From Siphonodentalium dalli (taxonomy: Eukaryota; Mollusca; Scaphopoda; Gadilida; Siphonodentaliidae), in the NCBI GenBank assembly GCA_032622095.1, contig CP136064.1, forward strand, positions 172,554,310 to 172,618,309: DNA of 64,000 nt. The letters are read 5' to 3'. The position numbers and the translations under genes were made by a program. The notes under the pieces were generated by a model, which was given only the letters and a program-made list of their open reading frames with translations, had not been told where the DNA came from and did no database searches. The stretch's first letter is position 1, and every line of letters starts with the position of its first letter. Below, piece by piece: positions 23,901 to 38,900 of this stretch.

Positions 23901-26900
23901 AAATCTTAAAAGAGGTGTAATATCTCTTTTCATTTAGAATTAATGGGACTTCAAATCAGAATTTTTAACCAATTCTCTGTTATATTATTTAAAATGGAAC
24001 AATATCTTTGGGCATGTAAACTTAATTCAGCACATGGCTATATCCACATTATTAAAGGAGAAAAATTAAGTTATTTTAATCATTAGGATTGAATGGTTTC
24101 AAGGCCTCTCCTAGTGGATTTATGTGAATTGATTTATTGGGGTTTATATATCTGATATATATCTCCACCAATTATGTAATTTTCATGCATGATATTATGT
24201 GAAATATATTGAGAGTTGATAATTCCTCTCTCAAAGAAAATGTAACATACTTGCCAAACGTTTTGTTGGATGAAAATGTTTGCTAAATGGAAATAAATTT
24301 TGCAATTGGCAATTGGTAGAGCAAATTATTGACTGGGAAAAATGGCTCAAAATGTTCTGCAATTTCTACTTGTCACTGGGGACACAGGTAGAATTCCTTC
24401 TTTTGTACTTACATTAAGAATTTTAAGGATGTAGGTGGGCAACAGTTTACATGAAATCCAGCAAATTGATCTGGAATTATCATAGATTGAGAGATGTCTC
24501 ATAGTCTCTATATAGGTATTACATATACATAGGTATTATTCTACCTTCACAACATAAGCCCAAAGACTACTAGTAAGGTTACATGTCACTAACATAAGAT
24601 CAACTGATATAGGTGACAGGTTAGCAAACAATTCTACAGTAATGCTCTAAATAATCGACTCCTTAACCACAGCAGAATTATGGGTAATTTTTCAGGATTC
24701 TGCTGTGGTTAAGGAGTCAATTATTTAGAGCATTACTGTACTTGTCACCCACAAACAGTAACCTGCCAGTGAAAGGTGAACATATTTTGAGGCCTCCTTG
24801 TAATGATTCTCGGTCTCTTTACTTACCGGGTGTTCTCAAAGTCATCTTCCTTGTCTCTGATTCTCTTGTCAATATCAGCCTTGACCTGTGACATTTCGAC
24901 TGACGCACGCTGTACTTTAGCCTCTTCCTGTTCCAAAGCAGCCTCTGCCTCTTCAAGAGCTGACTGAAGCTCATCCTTCTCCATTTCAAGACGACGGCGG
25001 GCTTTCTCAACCTCGTGTGTGCTACGGCCTTCATCACTTAGCTGATCACTAAGATCATGGATTTCATCTGGAACAGGAGTAGAATTCATTAATTGTGCTT
25101 CCGCGTTGGTATTAGGCCTGGAAATATTGTGGCGAAAATTTGCAGAATGAGGTCCCAGAGGGTGAATTTAGTGATGCTACGCCGCACACCAGGCTAGCGT
25201 GACCTAATTCATCCTCTGGGGATCTCATTCTCATGGCCTCATCTGTTATGGGAGGAATAGACTCAGATTTAAGTTCCCAGATGGGGATGTGCACCCATTG
25301 GGTACCTTGATTATGCATTTTGTCATCTGCCAATTTGGATATATAGCGAAACTAAACTAAAAGAACAAAACAAAACTTTCTAAAGAAGTTTCTAAAGAAA
25401 CTAAAACTTGATGATTTGATGAAAAGATACGTTCTAGAGAGGCCTAAGCAGAATGAGGTCCACAGAAGGTGAATATAGTAATGCTGGCATGCTGGGGACC
25501 TCTTCTGCAAATGTCCGGCACCATATTTGGAGGCCTGATTGGCATTCTAAACAAACCATGATAGGAGGTGGTTGCCATGCAAATCAAACCTATCCCTGCT
25601 GAGATACAGTAATGCCCTAAATAATCGACTCCTTAATCACCGCAGAATTATGGGTAACTTTTCAGGATTTAGTCAGAAATATGGCTTATTGCCATACAAG
25701 CCATATTCCCGACTAAATCCTGAAAAGCTACCCATAATTCTGCTGTGGTTAAGGAGTCTATTATTTAGGGCATTACTGTATGGTGCAAGTTCATAATAGA
25801 CCCAATTGTGGTATTCGGAATGGATCTGATCAATAAACATATTTTATTGTGTTATCAACCCTGGTAAAATCCTTTGACGTTGACATGTGTTGCTCAATTA
25901 GCAACTAAGTGATGTTGTTGTTGCTGTTTCCAGTAAATTTTCCACTGTCTTCTGCTGTCTTTGGAGAAAATTACTGTCAATTTTCTCAAATTGTTATAGT
26001 TGATAATTGAAAAATTAAACACAAGGCTATTTGAATGTTCATTCTATTAATCTGATAGATACATTATATTGCACTAGTTGTAAATTTCAAAATATAAAAT
26101 ATGATTTCTTTTTACCAGAAAGATTCTTGTTTTCTCTTCTGAGTGACTCGATTTGATCTTCGCGCTCCTCAGTGGCAGCCTTGCTTCGGAAGAGATCTGC
26201 AGAGTATTGCCGGGACTCTCTCTGCGAAACATCAAGCTCGGTTTGCAATTCCTGGCATTTAGATTGCCATTCACCCAATGTCTTATCGAATTGTCTCTGT
26301 TTCTTTTCCAGAGAGTTAGCTTGTGCATTAGCCTGTGGATAATAATATTAATATTTAGTTAAGCCAACAGTTTGGAAATGTCTATGTATAAACCTAAAAT
26401 CAAAGTACTGCATGTAGTTATCCAATGTGTGAATGATTGCATGCAGTTAACAATATATAGTGCTATAGAATTACTGATCACAAAATGAAAATACAAAAAT
26501 CTCAGTTTCCTAATGTAATTACAATCGGTATGATGCCTTAAAACTGTGTAGTTATATTAGGAACCTGAGATTAATACAAGTTTGTAATTACATCTCAGTG
26601 AAAATATAACGAAGGGAATTTTCTATGCACAAAGGTAACTAATATAAAAATGATGACTGTGCGTGAGGGAAACATTGCTGATTGTCTACCCGAGGAACCA
26701 ATATCTCCCGAGGGAGATATTGGTTCCAAGGGGAAACTATTCTTAGTTTTACTATACCGAATAGACATGTCTCTCGAGTCCACAAAAAGTTTGTTGACAA
26801 CACAGGCGATGGAGATATTGGTTCCAAGAGGAGACTATTCTTATTTTTATTATACCGAATAGACATGTATCTCAAGTCCGCGAAACGTTTGTTGACAACA

Positions 26901-29900
26901 CAGGTATCCATGTTCTACATGAGATTGAGGAAGTCATTTTTCAGTCCAATAAAAAACGTCATATTCAGACATTTCAGTGAGATACTTCAGGACGTCTCGG
27001 TCTGAGCGGTAAACATTGCAAAAATTGTCGACCGGCAATGATTCATGGGAGGTAAACATTGCGAAAAGATTAATACAATCCAATGGGAAATTAACGCAGT
27101 GTTTTAATGTGAGGTATAATAATTCCAATTACGCTGTCGCGACATGCAGAGCAGTCAACAAACACAGTACCTGCAATAACCATAGAAACAAAGAACTTGC
27201 TTACTGCAGTCTTTGTAACAGGGTTCGCGCTGCCGATCGCCAATTTAGCAAATTGCTATACAAAAAAATGAAATGGCTCCAAAAAAATCCCGAATTACTA
27301 CAAAAATTGGCACCTAACTTTTTGGCTTTTGGCAATTGTTACCCATCAGGCATATAATAAAGCTTGCAGTCAATCGGTCGGAAACAAAACACACATTGAT
27401 ATCCGGTCCCGACATAGCATATAATAGATTCACAGCTTATGTCAGATTGACGTATTATATCGCTGGGGTGAATGGGTTTCGAATTTCTACTCGATTATAA
27501 CACTGAGTACCGCTATTGACTATATTGACTACAATTTGACAAACATTAGCGAAACAAAGGGCTTCCTGAAGTATACATGTTAAAGGAAACTGTGTATTGA
27601 TAGCAGAGGTTAGATAAACTATCATAAATATGTCCAAATACAGTGGTTGATTTAACATCGACGAGTGCTACACCACCTAAACCGAGCAAAATACTAGTGC
27701 CGAGGGTATCTGATTGTTTACACATCATTGATAAAATAAATATATACATACAATTATAGTTAATTTGCTTGTTCGTTTTTTTGTGTGGAAATTCAAAAGT
27801 GGCACCAAAAAAGATTGGTCAGAAAAAAGCGGCAACAGAAAGTATAAAGTAGCTCTAAAAATAATGCAATTGGCAACAGTGTTGGCACTTGGAAACTTTG
27901 GGCCAGCGCGAACCCTGCTTTGTAATTTCCTTAATGTGGGGTGTCTAGAATTTCAAACGTATAATGGCTTTGCCCATCAGTAAACAAAACCAGTAAAAGT
28001 GTCATGTTATTTCAAATGCAAATTGTGTTTAATTGATGCAAGGCTGTAATAGATATAGCAAGCGAGTTGGTGGTCACAGTTCCAAGATGAATCGTAAACA
28101 CAAGCTATAGATATTGTTTTGAAAAGTTTTTTCTGAAGGTAGGAAAACATTCAAATTTTCATCTAAAACAACAAATTACAAACTAATAATCAAACCATCC
28201 ATTCAAAATATTGAGAATAGCCCAAGTTTTAGCCCAATGATTTTTGTTGCAGTGCAGACATCATAATAGAATAATAAGCCTTGTATCTTGTTTCTTACCC
28301 TTTCACAATCGACCATACTATCTTCCAGTTCACCAGCTAATCTATTTTTAGTCTTTTCCAGGGAACTGACTTTACCACTAGCAGTTTCCAGGCTTGATTC
28401 TGCCTCCTGTAATTTCACTTGTAATTTCCTCCTGTTAAAAAGAATAAGACCAAATAAATAAAAATACTGTGTTCTGAGGCACCTCCCTCATCACCCAAAA
28501 GAGGGCCTCATTTTTCATTTCATCCAGATTTCAAAACCCATTCTCCAATATACAGTAATGCTCTAATTAATTGACTCTTTAACCACAGCAGAATTATGGG
28601 TAACTTTTCAGGATTTAGTCGGAAATATGGCTTGTTGCCATTCACCGGAAAGCTCTCGGGGAGAGCTTTCCGATGAATGGCAACAAACCATATTTCCGAC
28701 TAAATCCTGAAAAGTTACCCATAATTCTGCTGTGGTTAAGGAGTCGATTAATTAAAGCATTACTGTATCAACAATTAGAAATTTCAATAGGTTTTTATTG
28801 AAGACATAATGAAAAAAGGCATTGGACGATAGATTCTATACATTGCTTGGAAAATTGTAGGAATTTTACCATAAAATTAGCCATATATCCTGGAAATTAA
28901 TAAATATAAAAGGCCACCCTCCCTCATCCAATTTCCCATACGTGATTGTCTGAGAACACAGGTATTTATTTTATTGTTTGAATTTATTACGTAAATAAGA
29001 AATTGCAAATTTAATATGCAAATCATGATGGGATATGATTACACTGCAGTATGTGCATACTAAATACGAATATAAAAAACACATCTATGATTAATATGGA
29101 TGTGAAGCAGTAAAAAGGCTAGTCTGAAATTCTCTTCATATTAGACCAAGACATTATTACAAGAGACCCTGTTGGAAGGATAATACCTTAGTCTTCCAAA
29201 CTTCGGCAACTTATTCAGTAATCCCACCAAAAAATTTATATTTAAAATGGAAATTGAAGTCTCCTCATAAAAATATGGCCTGCTGGGTGCTTTTTATGGC
29301 GCGCCGAATATAAAAAATGTAAATCATCCTGCTGCTCGGCTTCACAATGCAATGTCCATAATCGCTGTCCACTACTGGCCATAAATCAAGCTGGATGCAT
29401 TTCAACTTGTATTTCATATTCCCCTTTGCAATTTCTGATGAAAGTAAAGTTTTATTTTTGGTTTGTTTAAACTGTATGTAGTTGGCTTGTACAACAGACT
29501 GTTACATTGATAGTGTATTAACACTTAATCATGAAAAGTCATTTTTCACACCCAACAGTGTTGTTGATAATTTGTGAACAAATACATAAAAACTGTCTGC
29601 TGAGAAATTTTGGTTGTAAAAACTGGGAAAAAAAACCTGCTTGCAGGTTTTATTTTGTATGTAACAAATAAAAATAAAATGGCCTGCCCATTTTGAAGAA
29701 AAAAATGAGTCGGAGAAACAGATAATAAACTTTGTGTGGCCTAAATTATTACGCACTTGGAATCTTCAAGCTCCTCAGTACGGGAAGCTCCCTCAGTTTC
29801 ATATTTTGACTTCCATTGTGCAGTCTCATTGTGAGCCTTGGTGAGTGCCCTCTGTAGGTCAGCCCTGCCCTCCTGTTCTTCCTCGAGGCTCTCGCGGGCT

Positions 29901-32900
29901 TGATCAAGGTCAGCAATCAAGTTTCGGATCTCACTGTGAGATTTCTGGCGAGCCTGGAGAGGATATATAGATTGATTACAATGGGGAGAAACTTCTTAAT
30001 AATATTATGGGGAAAAAAAGAGATAAAACTGTCCTCCATTGATTGAATTATTTGAAATTCTCTGACATAAAAAAGCATCTGCTTCTGAGGAGAGCATTGG
30101 TGTGGTGCGACTGATTCTCATATCGCTAAAAGGTGGTCCTGGCTTGAATAACAGAAATTGGTGAAAAATTTGTCACACTGTTGGTTTTTGGAAATAGATT
30201 TGATATAAATCATTTTCTGCAATCTTCAGTCATGACAGTATAGACAACTGAAAGTTCATGTACAGTAATGCCCTAAATAATTGACTCCTTAACCAAAGCA
30301 GAATTACCCATAATTCTGCTGTGGTTAAGGAGTCAATTATTTAGGGCATTACTGTATGGATAAAGCTAAAACATCTGTTCTCAGATGATTTCAAACTCTA
30401 GTTTAAACTTTACTGTTTCTATATATATAGTATTACTGTGGTTGATCATTAACTAAATGAACTTACAACGATTACATTTGAGGGAACTTCTTATAAGCCA
30501 CATGAAGCCTATTAGTAAAAATTGGGATAAGCACAACTGGAAAATTTCTCTTTAAAAAAAAACACTTACAATTTGAGCGCAAAATAATTTACAATAGAGT
30601 TCAAATAGTGTTTGGAATGTGTCATTTTCTGAATTTGTGATTATTACATTTTAGTGATCTCAATTAACTTTTAGATATTTTTTTTAAATATGCCTCTCCA
30701 TGTACAGAAGTAACTGTGCTATAGCACTATAATTCCAAGGATCTAGATTTGTATTTGAAAGTTTTGCTTCCCAGAGAAAATGTTCTTCAAATTACTGTTG
30801 ACTATTGACAATGTTTTTATTTGTTTAACCCTTCCATGACTGAAGCTTCCTGAAATTTAGCAAAAACTCTGTGCCAATGCATTCTCTTATATATGCGAGT
30901 CTCCCATAGGGAGCCTCACAATATATAAGAGAATGCATTGGCCTAACAATATTTACCTTGACCTTGTAAGCCAGTGCATTCTCTTATTTATGCGAGTCTC
31001 CCTATGACTCACATATATAAGAGAATGCAGTGGCACAGGATCTTTAATGCTGCACAAGGGTAGCTCCCGTCATGAAAGGGTTAAATTCAACATTTGATAT
31101 TCCATACAAAATTAATGCCTTTCTTCAGGCCCCATGCCATTTACAAAATTCAAACCCTACACAAGGCAGTTTTGTGATACAGTAATGCCCTAACTAATCG
31201 ACCCCTTAACCACAGCAGAATTATGGGTAACTTTTCAGGATTTAGTCGGAAATATGGCTTGTTGCCATTCATCGGAAAGCTCTCCGTGGGAGCTTTCCGA
31301 TGAATGACAACAAGCCATATTTCCGACTAAATCCTGAAAAGTTACCCATAATTCTTAAGGGGTCGATTACTTAGGGCATTACTGTATAATATGTTATTCT
31401 CTTACTCTTGACTCCTCTTCGAGTTGGTGTTTGAGATCCTCGAGCTGTGCAGTCAAGTTATTTTTATCCTTGGTCAAGTGATTAACACGAGACTCCGCCT
31501 CCTCTAGCTGCCTGGCAAGTTCGTTGTTGTCGGTGCCCAGCTTAGCCTTCTGAGCGGCGAAGTCCTGTACATTACGATTGGCTTCGTCAACCTTTGCTTG
31601 AGCTTCATTGATCTGTGATTCCATCTGCTTGGTCATCTTATCAGAAGCTCCCTAAAAACGAAGTCAGTTTTTGCAATGTAGAATGCAGCAGTATCTCCAC
31701 ATGTACATCAAGGTAACTTTTGTGACCCAATCATAAACATGGCGACACATACAATTAGGTTGTGTATTTATGTTCCGCATTTCCATGTATTAGGTTATTG
31801 GCATAAAAATATCAAGCCTAATTTCAGCCCTGTATATTTATTTGAGCCCACACCACTTAAATAAGTGCAGCCAAATTTTCCAACCTGCATTATTACATGG
31901 TGCCACACATTTATTTGATAAACAAGAGAAGAAAATTAGGTCAAAATTCACTTTATTTATCTAGTATGGCTCGTTTGTGACAATAGACTAATTTCTTTTT
32001 CTGTAAATGTGTTGTAAATATTATATATCAATGACTTCAACACACCATGAACTAAAGCCACTTGGCAGTTTGCACTCCAAAATAACCTAATAGTATATAA
32101 ATGTTCGGTTTTAAATTTTTCCCAGTATCAAAATATATTGATAAATACTTGAACCATTCTACGAGTAGTATATGTGCCAGAAAGACGCACTGATGTCATA
32201 AAAATTACAACTTTGACCATAATGTTTGGGTCCCAAAAAAAAACAGCCATTTGCCCGACATGGAACAGAAAGGAGCGTTCCGTGTTAGTCTATTCATGAT
32301 ATGGTAGAAATAAAGAGGGTTTGTTTCAATTTTATGCGAAAAATTGAAAACAGCTGGAAAATGGGTTTGGAAGCTCAAATGAGCCATGTCCGTTTAATAT
32401 GTCATGATCAACAGTTGATGACAAGACTGTTACACACATATACATACCCTATTCTTCTTTACATGTTCAATGTTGGCAATGGCATCGTCTACTTCACTCT
32501 TCAGCTGTCCTTTTTCTCTCTCCAATCTAGAGATCATGAAATATATGCTGGTGACTGATATCATTTCAGGGTCCTTATTTAAACATGGTGATAGAGATCC
32601 CAGCCAAATGTCTGAGCAGACTTCATGGCAGGGTCTGCGCTGGACCAAAATTTACTTTTGCCAAATAATTTGCCAAATGAAAATATTTTTTGCCAAATTA
32701 TTTCAGAATTTGCCAAATTATTTCAGAATTTGCCAAATTCTATCCCCAAGAGTATAATTTTCTGCAACATTGAGTCTTATTTTATGGTTTATCATACAAC
32801 AATAAACCAATCACCGAACATTAAATTTGTAGAAGGGTTGCATCCTCAGAAGGGCACATTACAAGAGGATTAGCTATGTAAACACCACCACCACACTAAA

Positions 32901-35900
32901 CACGGGTAATCCCTCACCCATCAATGCTAATGCCATCAGATTTACTGCATCTTAATAAAGGTGTTAACTTTTCCTAGACCTTATAAGACACCACTAATAT
33001 AACTAGTGAGTTTCTTGAAATGAATGGAATTGATTGACCAATATTTTTCAACTTTCTTGAGGAATTAAAAAGTGACTTGCCAAATGAAAATATTTTTTTG
33101 CAAATGTGAATTATTTTTTGCCATTGGCAAGTGGCAGCGAGAACCCTGCTTCATGGGTGAGATATAGGGGTGTCTGTGGCTCCCTATTGATGCATATGGC
33201 ACAAGGACCCAACGACCCAATCCATGACGTAATTAGTTGAGCGAGTATAAGCTATAACCTTTGATGCAGACACAAAACTAATCCGCAAACACTCAGTTCA
33301 AATGGGTCATACAGTAATGCCCGAAGTATATGACCCTTTAACCACAGCAGAATTATGGGAAATTTTTCAGGATTTAGTCAGAAATATGGCTTGTTGCCAT
33401 TCATCGGAAAGCTCTCTTGTGGAAATTGTATGGAAATTTTTGAACATAAAATATACAACTTTCCAATTACCAGTATATATTATCATATCTTATCACACAT
33501 TTCTTTTAGCCATTCATGTGAGAGCTTTCTGATGAATGGCAACAAGCCATATTTCCAACTAAATCCTGAAAACTTTCCCATAATTCTGCTGTAGTTTAGG
33601 GGTCGATTATTTAGGACATTACTGTAACTCCTTCAGATGACACAAAAATTTGGAAATTGACTGTGACTTTGTCATTTGTAAGCCATGTACAAAATTTCAT
33701 ATTCAAATTATTATCTGGACAATGGGCGATTAGACATTGCTCATTTCTATAATCCACGAAAAAATATTTGAAGAACATATATATAATATAACTTACTTGG
33801 CCTTGGCCTTCTGAAGCTGGTCAACTTGGTCGGACATTTCGTTGGCTGTATCCTGCTGTTTCTTCTTTAGGGCAGAAATCTGGGACTCACTTTGGAGTGA
33901 ACGCTCTTCAAGTTCACGCCTCAGTTTAACAAGCTCCTGCTCTCTCTTTTTGTTGAGGTCAAGCTGTTCAGACAAAAAAAAATGAGTATCAATCTCAGGT
34001 CTGCTATATAAAAGAACTGCTCCCCCACACCCAAAAAAATTCAAAACATTTCTTGTACTGTAAATTTAGGAATTTGTTAATTTACTTTAATGTTGGCAAG
34101 CACCTTCATATCTTGATGATATGTATGCTATACAAGAAATGTGGGATGAGATATGATATACAAATATACAAATTTCCACACAATTTCCATAATTATTGTA
34201 AGAAGATATGAAGCTTTAAAGCACAAGCACAGAACTATGTTATCCACGTGGATAAAATGTTATTTGTGAAGATAAAATGGAGATTGAAACAAAACTGACA
34301 GTCAACAGTGAACAAACTCAGTATTTTGCTGTCAACCAAAGAAAATTATTGATTATATTTAGAACAGTTTTAAGTGAGTGATTTGAACCTGTAAAATGGC
34401 CATTTCCAAAGGTTGAGATTCATACCTGTGCCTTGGTAGCACCTCCAGCTTCATCTAGTCGCTCGGTGATCTCATCCATCTCTCGGGCCAATTCTGCTCT
34501 CTGTTTCTCAACCTGCAAACAGACAGCTCAAAATGTAAATCTCAATCAGAATTAAGACATGAAAATCAGCATTTACCAGTAGGTAATCTAGATACTCTGG
34601 GATCATTGTACATACACAGAAAACCAACTTACAAGTGTGCATTGTTAAATGCAAACATCATCTTTCTTGATGGCTGGATGGGTTTTTTTTCAACAGTTTG
34701 TCATGTTGATGTACTTAATACACTGTAAATAAGATCGAGCTTCATGAGTAGAAGCCATGATTCAAATTTTGTCAAAATCGGATTAAGTTTGTTAAAGTTA
34801 TTGTGCTTAAACATCGCGAAATAGACACCCGGTAAACAATCCAGGAGACATAACTCCTGAAAATTTTTTTGGACAAGACTGGTGTACGAATTCATACAAG
34901 AGCTTCATGAGTAGAAGCCATGAGTAGAAGCCATGATCCAAATTTGATAAAAATTGGATTATGCTTGTTACAGTTATTGGGCTTCAAGTCTGGAAATGTG
35001 GTGTCTGTCATTTGTAGAATGAGGTCCCCAGAGGGTACATTTAGTGATGCTACTCCACACAGCGGGCTAGTATTACTAAATTCACCCTCTGGGGACCTCA
35101 TTCTGATATGGCTTCATCTTCTGGGAAGTCTCAAATTAACATTGTTTTTAGTTACTTTTTCCCTTCTGTTCAGCTTCTATATCCCCTAATTTGCAGAAGA
35201 TAAAATGCATAATTGAGGTGACTAATGGGTGAACATCACCAGCTTCAACTGGGAAACTTCATACTGATCCTAGGTCTTTCATAGACCTAAGCAGAATGAG
35301 GTTCCCAGAGGGTAAAATTGGTGATAGCGCCACTATATTCACCCTCTGCGGACCTCATTCTGTAAATGACAGACAGACAGCATATTTCCAGTCTTGTCGG
35401 GCTTACGTTGTGAAACAGACACCAAGTAAACACGGACGGACAGGCAGATGGACTTAGGCCCACAATCATTCATCAAATAGGTCGAGTTAGTTACATACTC
35501 GACAAAAAACTATGAGAGAATGTTGACTATAAAGCAATATCCATTATAAGAGATCTGTTTCAGTCACCATAATTATACAACTCACCTTTGACCTGACAGC
35601 CCTTTCAGATTCAAGCTCCTCCTCTAGCTCTTCAATGCGAGCTAGCAGTTCTTTGATTTTGCGTTGCAGTTGTGCCACCAGACTCTGTTCATCCTCCAAC
35701 TTTGAGTTGAGGGCATTGATTTCTTGTTCCTTCCTGTCAAATGAAGTTGAGAGTTTATATGTAAGCAGAGAGCATGTTATTCAGATAAAATGTCAACAAA
35801 ATTGTATTGAACTCTTATTTTCGCTTCCTGAATATTTGCTGAGGAGTCGTTAACTTGATTCCCATAGGTTCATTTGTATGGATGTTTACCTAATAAGTTC

Positions 35901-38900
35901 AACGAATGACCTTTGACTTTGTGTTGAAATTTAGCTGAACATCTCTACAATTGAATCCTTAGATTATTTCTATGTCTGTTCTATGTCTGTTGTCTGTTTA
36001 CATTATCTGACCATACCTACAAATGAAGAATGGACCATTCCAATGTACAATTTTACCATTAAATGGGAAACCAATTCAGTAAACAAATGGTTAAAAATCT
36101 GCTACTTGATTTAGATCTATTTATCCTTTCTTTACTAAATCGAACTCTCCGATCAATTATAAAAGTATACCTTGGAATAGTCTATTATTCATCTGGAGAT
36201 ATGTTCAGGAAATGTACACAGTTCTTATTCATATGTACACAGTTTCTTATTCATTGGTGGGAAATGTTCAGAAAATAAGTCCAACAAAATGTTGGTTGCA
36301 CTCATTATATGAACATTTCCTAAGGGAACTACTCGCCAATGAGCGTTTAGTAAAGAATGCGTTAAGGAAGTTCCCATTCAATGATTGGCTACAATTATAT
36401 GACAACTAGAATACAGCACTCTATATTTGGGAAATAGTTTGTTTATGATACTTATGGTGGAAACCAGTTAATCACACTGACCTCCTTGCACCATCCTCTA
36501 GATCTCTCTTGGCACGTTCCAGGTCCTCTACATTTTCCTGTGTGGATTTCAGATCTTGCTCAAGTTTTCGTTTGGCTTTTTCAACATCTGCTCTAACCTT
36601 CTTCTCTCTCTCTAGATTATCTTCAAGCTGAAGGATACATATCTCATTTCAAATAGTTGCACAGATTCAACTACTTAAACAAATAAGTCTCATCAAACAT
36701 GAGTGTGATATAAGGTTTAGGGTAATTAAACTTTATGGAAGCAAATTTTTATTATCTATACTCTACAAGTAAGTAAAAGTGAGACACTTAAATTACATTA
36801 ATGCCCTAAATAATCAACTCCTTAACCACAGCAGAATTATGTGTAACTTTTCAGGATTTAGTCGGAAATATGGCTTGCTGTCATTCATTGGTAAGCCCTC
36901 ACTGATCCATTCCCCCAACCCCTAGTGGAAACCCTGATAAAATGTATCAATTTATTACACTCACATCATCAAGTGTGGATTCAAGCTTCTGTTTGAGTTT
37001 ATTGAGGTGGTTCACTTTGTCCTCCTCCTTAGCCAAAGCATCCTGTGTTGCTTTATTGGTCTCTTCCAATGCTCTTTTGTCTTTTCCGAGTTTTCCTATC
37101 TGCTCATCCTGAGCTGCCATTTCATCCTTGAGGACTCTGATTTCGTTCTCTCTGGAAGCTTTCTCTTGCTCAGTCTTCAAAAGAAATTTAGCATAGCTCA
37201 GAGTTCTTGGAAAAATGTAGGTTGGAAAAGCAGACTTATTTGACAAAATTATGTGGCCATGGCCCAAACCAATATCGATATTTTTCTACCATGATTCAAT
37301 TTTGTCTTGCAGATTGTACTTGCATTACTAGTTTGTAGTGACATGTTACATATCCCTGATTGTTAAATATGACAAATCCAGTTTACAGCCAAGGTTTGGA
37401 TAACATGCATCAAACTAAAAACAGAAATAATTTCAGCATCATCCATAATACACATTAAATTAAAAAAATGTGTGGTTAACTGAATCCTATTTGTTTAAAA
37501 CTTGAAAGACTGACCATACATTCTCTACCTTACAGTTTTATGAATGATCTAGTTGGTCACGGTCCTAAAAGAGTCAGTGCTATCATATTTTGCAAGAATA
37601 TATGAAACAAACCAACAAAAGATTTTTCTCCAAGATTATAGTATTTTAACCAAACTTTGAAGGCATAATATGAACCATACCACTCCATAGAAAACATCGT
37701 CCAAATTACGCTCAATTGGCAATATTTACTTCTCGATTCAGGACGCAACTATTGGCGATAAACTAACGAAAATTATTTCGCCATCAAGAGTCACCATATT
37801 TAATGAATATATAAGAATGATGGTGTTTGTTGTCAATTTGGATATAATATTTGTAACACTAACTACTTTGAGCAAGATTATTCTCCATTTCTAATTGATC
37901 ATCATAGCAGAGTGTTTCACTTCACTTTAATACATGAAATCAAAATTTGCAATGATGAATATTCATAAAAACTTTCTCTGGTAAACATGACGGCACCAGG
38001 AAATAGTAGGATTGAAAGTGTTTTAAACCTAAAACAATACATACCTTGGTTAGCTGACTTTCCATGTCATCCAGATCAGCTTTAAGATCTTTGACCTCTC
38101 CATCCATCTTCTTCTTCATTTCCTCGAGATGAGCGGATGCATCTTCCTCATCCAACAGTCGGTCCTCTAACTCTTTTAATCTTTCCTCGTTGTCTATCTT
38201 CTGTTTGATGAAGTTCTCGACCTTCTCTTCAAACTCACTAATTTTGTCTTGCTCAGCCTGTAGCTGAATGACCAAATCATCCTTCTGTCCCATAAGCGTG
38301 ACGTTCTGAGTCTCCAACTCTTTCTTCATTTTCTCTGTCCTCTCAGACTCTTCTTTCAACTTATCAAATTCCTCTTCTTTCTTCTTCATGTCTTCCTCTT
38401 GACGAGCAATGTTGAGGAGAGGCTTGACCTGTAGGTAGAATGTAAATCTCTTTATTTTAACCCTTTACCCAACAAAACGGCCAAAAACGCCCAAATAAAG
38501 CTTCAACAGCCTAAAATATCTTCAGTCTGTCTCAATAACACCATACAAATATGGATATCATTGGAACCGGTTCATTGACCACATTGTGATGGTTACAGTT
38601 ATCCCCTGTGCCAATGCATTCTCTTATATATGCGAGTCGACCATAGGTCGCCTCGCATATATAAGAGAATGCATTAGCCTAACACTTTTACCATTTTTTC
38701 TTACATTCTTTAACAATTTTATAATTTTTTCTTACATTTTTTAACAATTTTTATAATATTTTTCTACATTCTTTGACAATTTTATCATTTTTAATATGTC
38801 TTAAGCCAATGCATTCTCTTATATATGCGAGGCGACCTATGGTCGACTCGCACATATAAGAGAATGCATTGGCACAGGGCCGTTCTGTTGGGTAAAGGGT

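Noticed and set aside
27016-27357. 113-codon plus-strand frame with Cys/His residues inside an MHC intron
   Set aside because: No domain recognised, no promoter or splice context, and the Cys/His spacing does not fit a known finger. Kept only as a remark.
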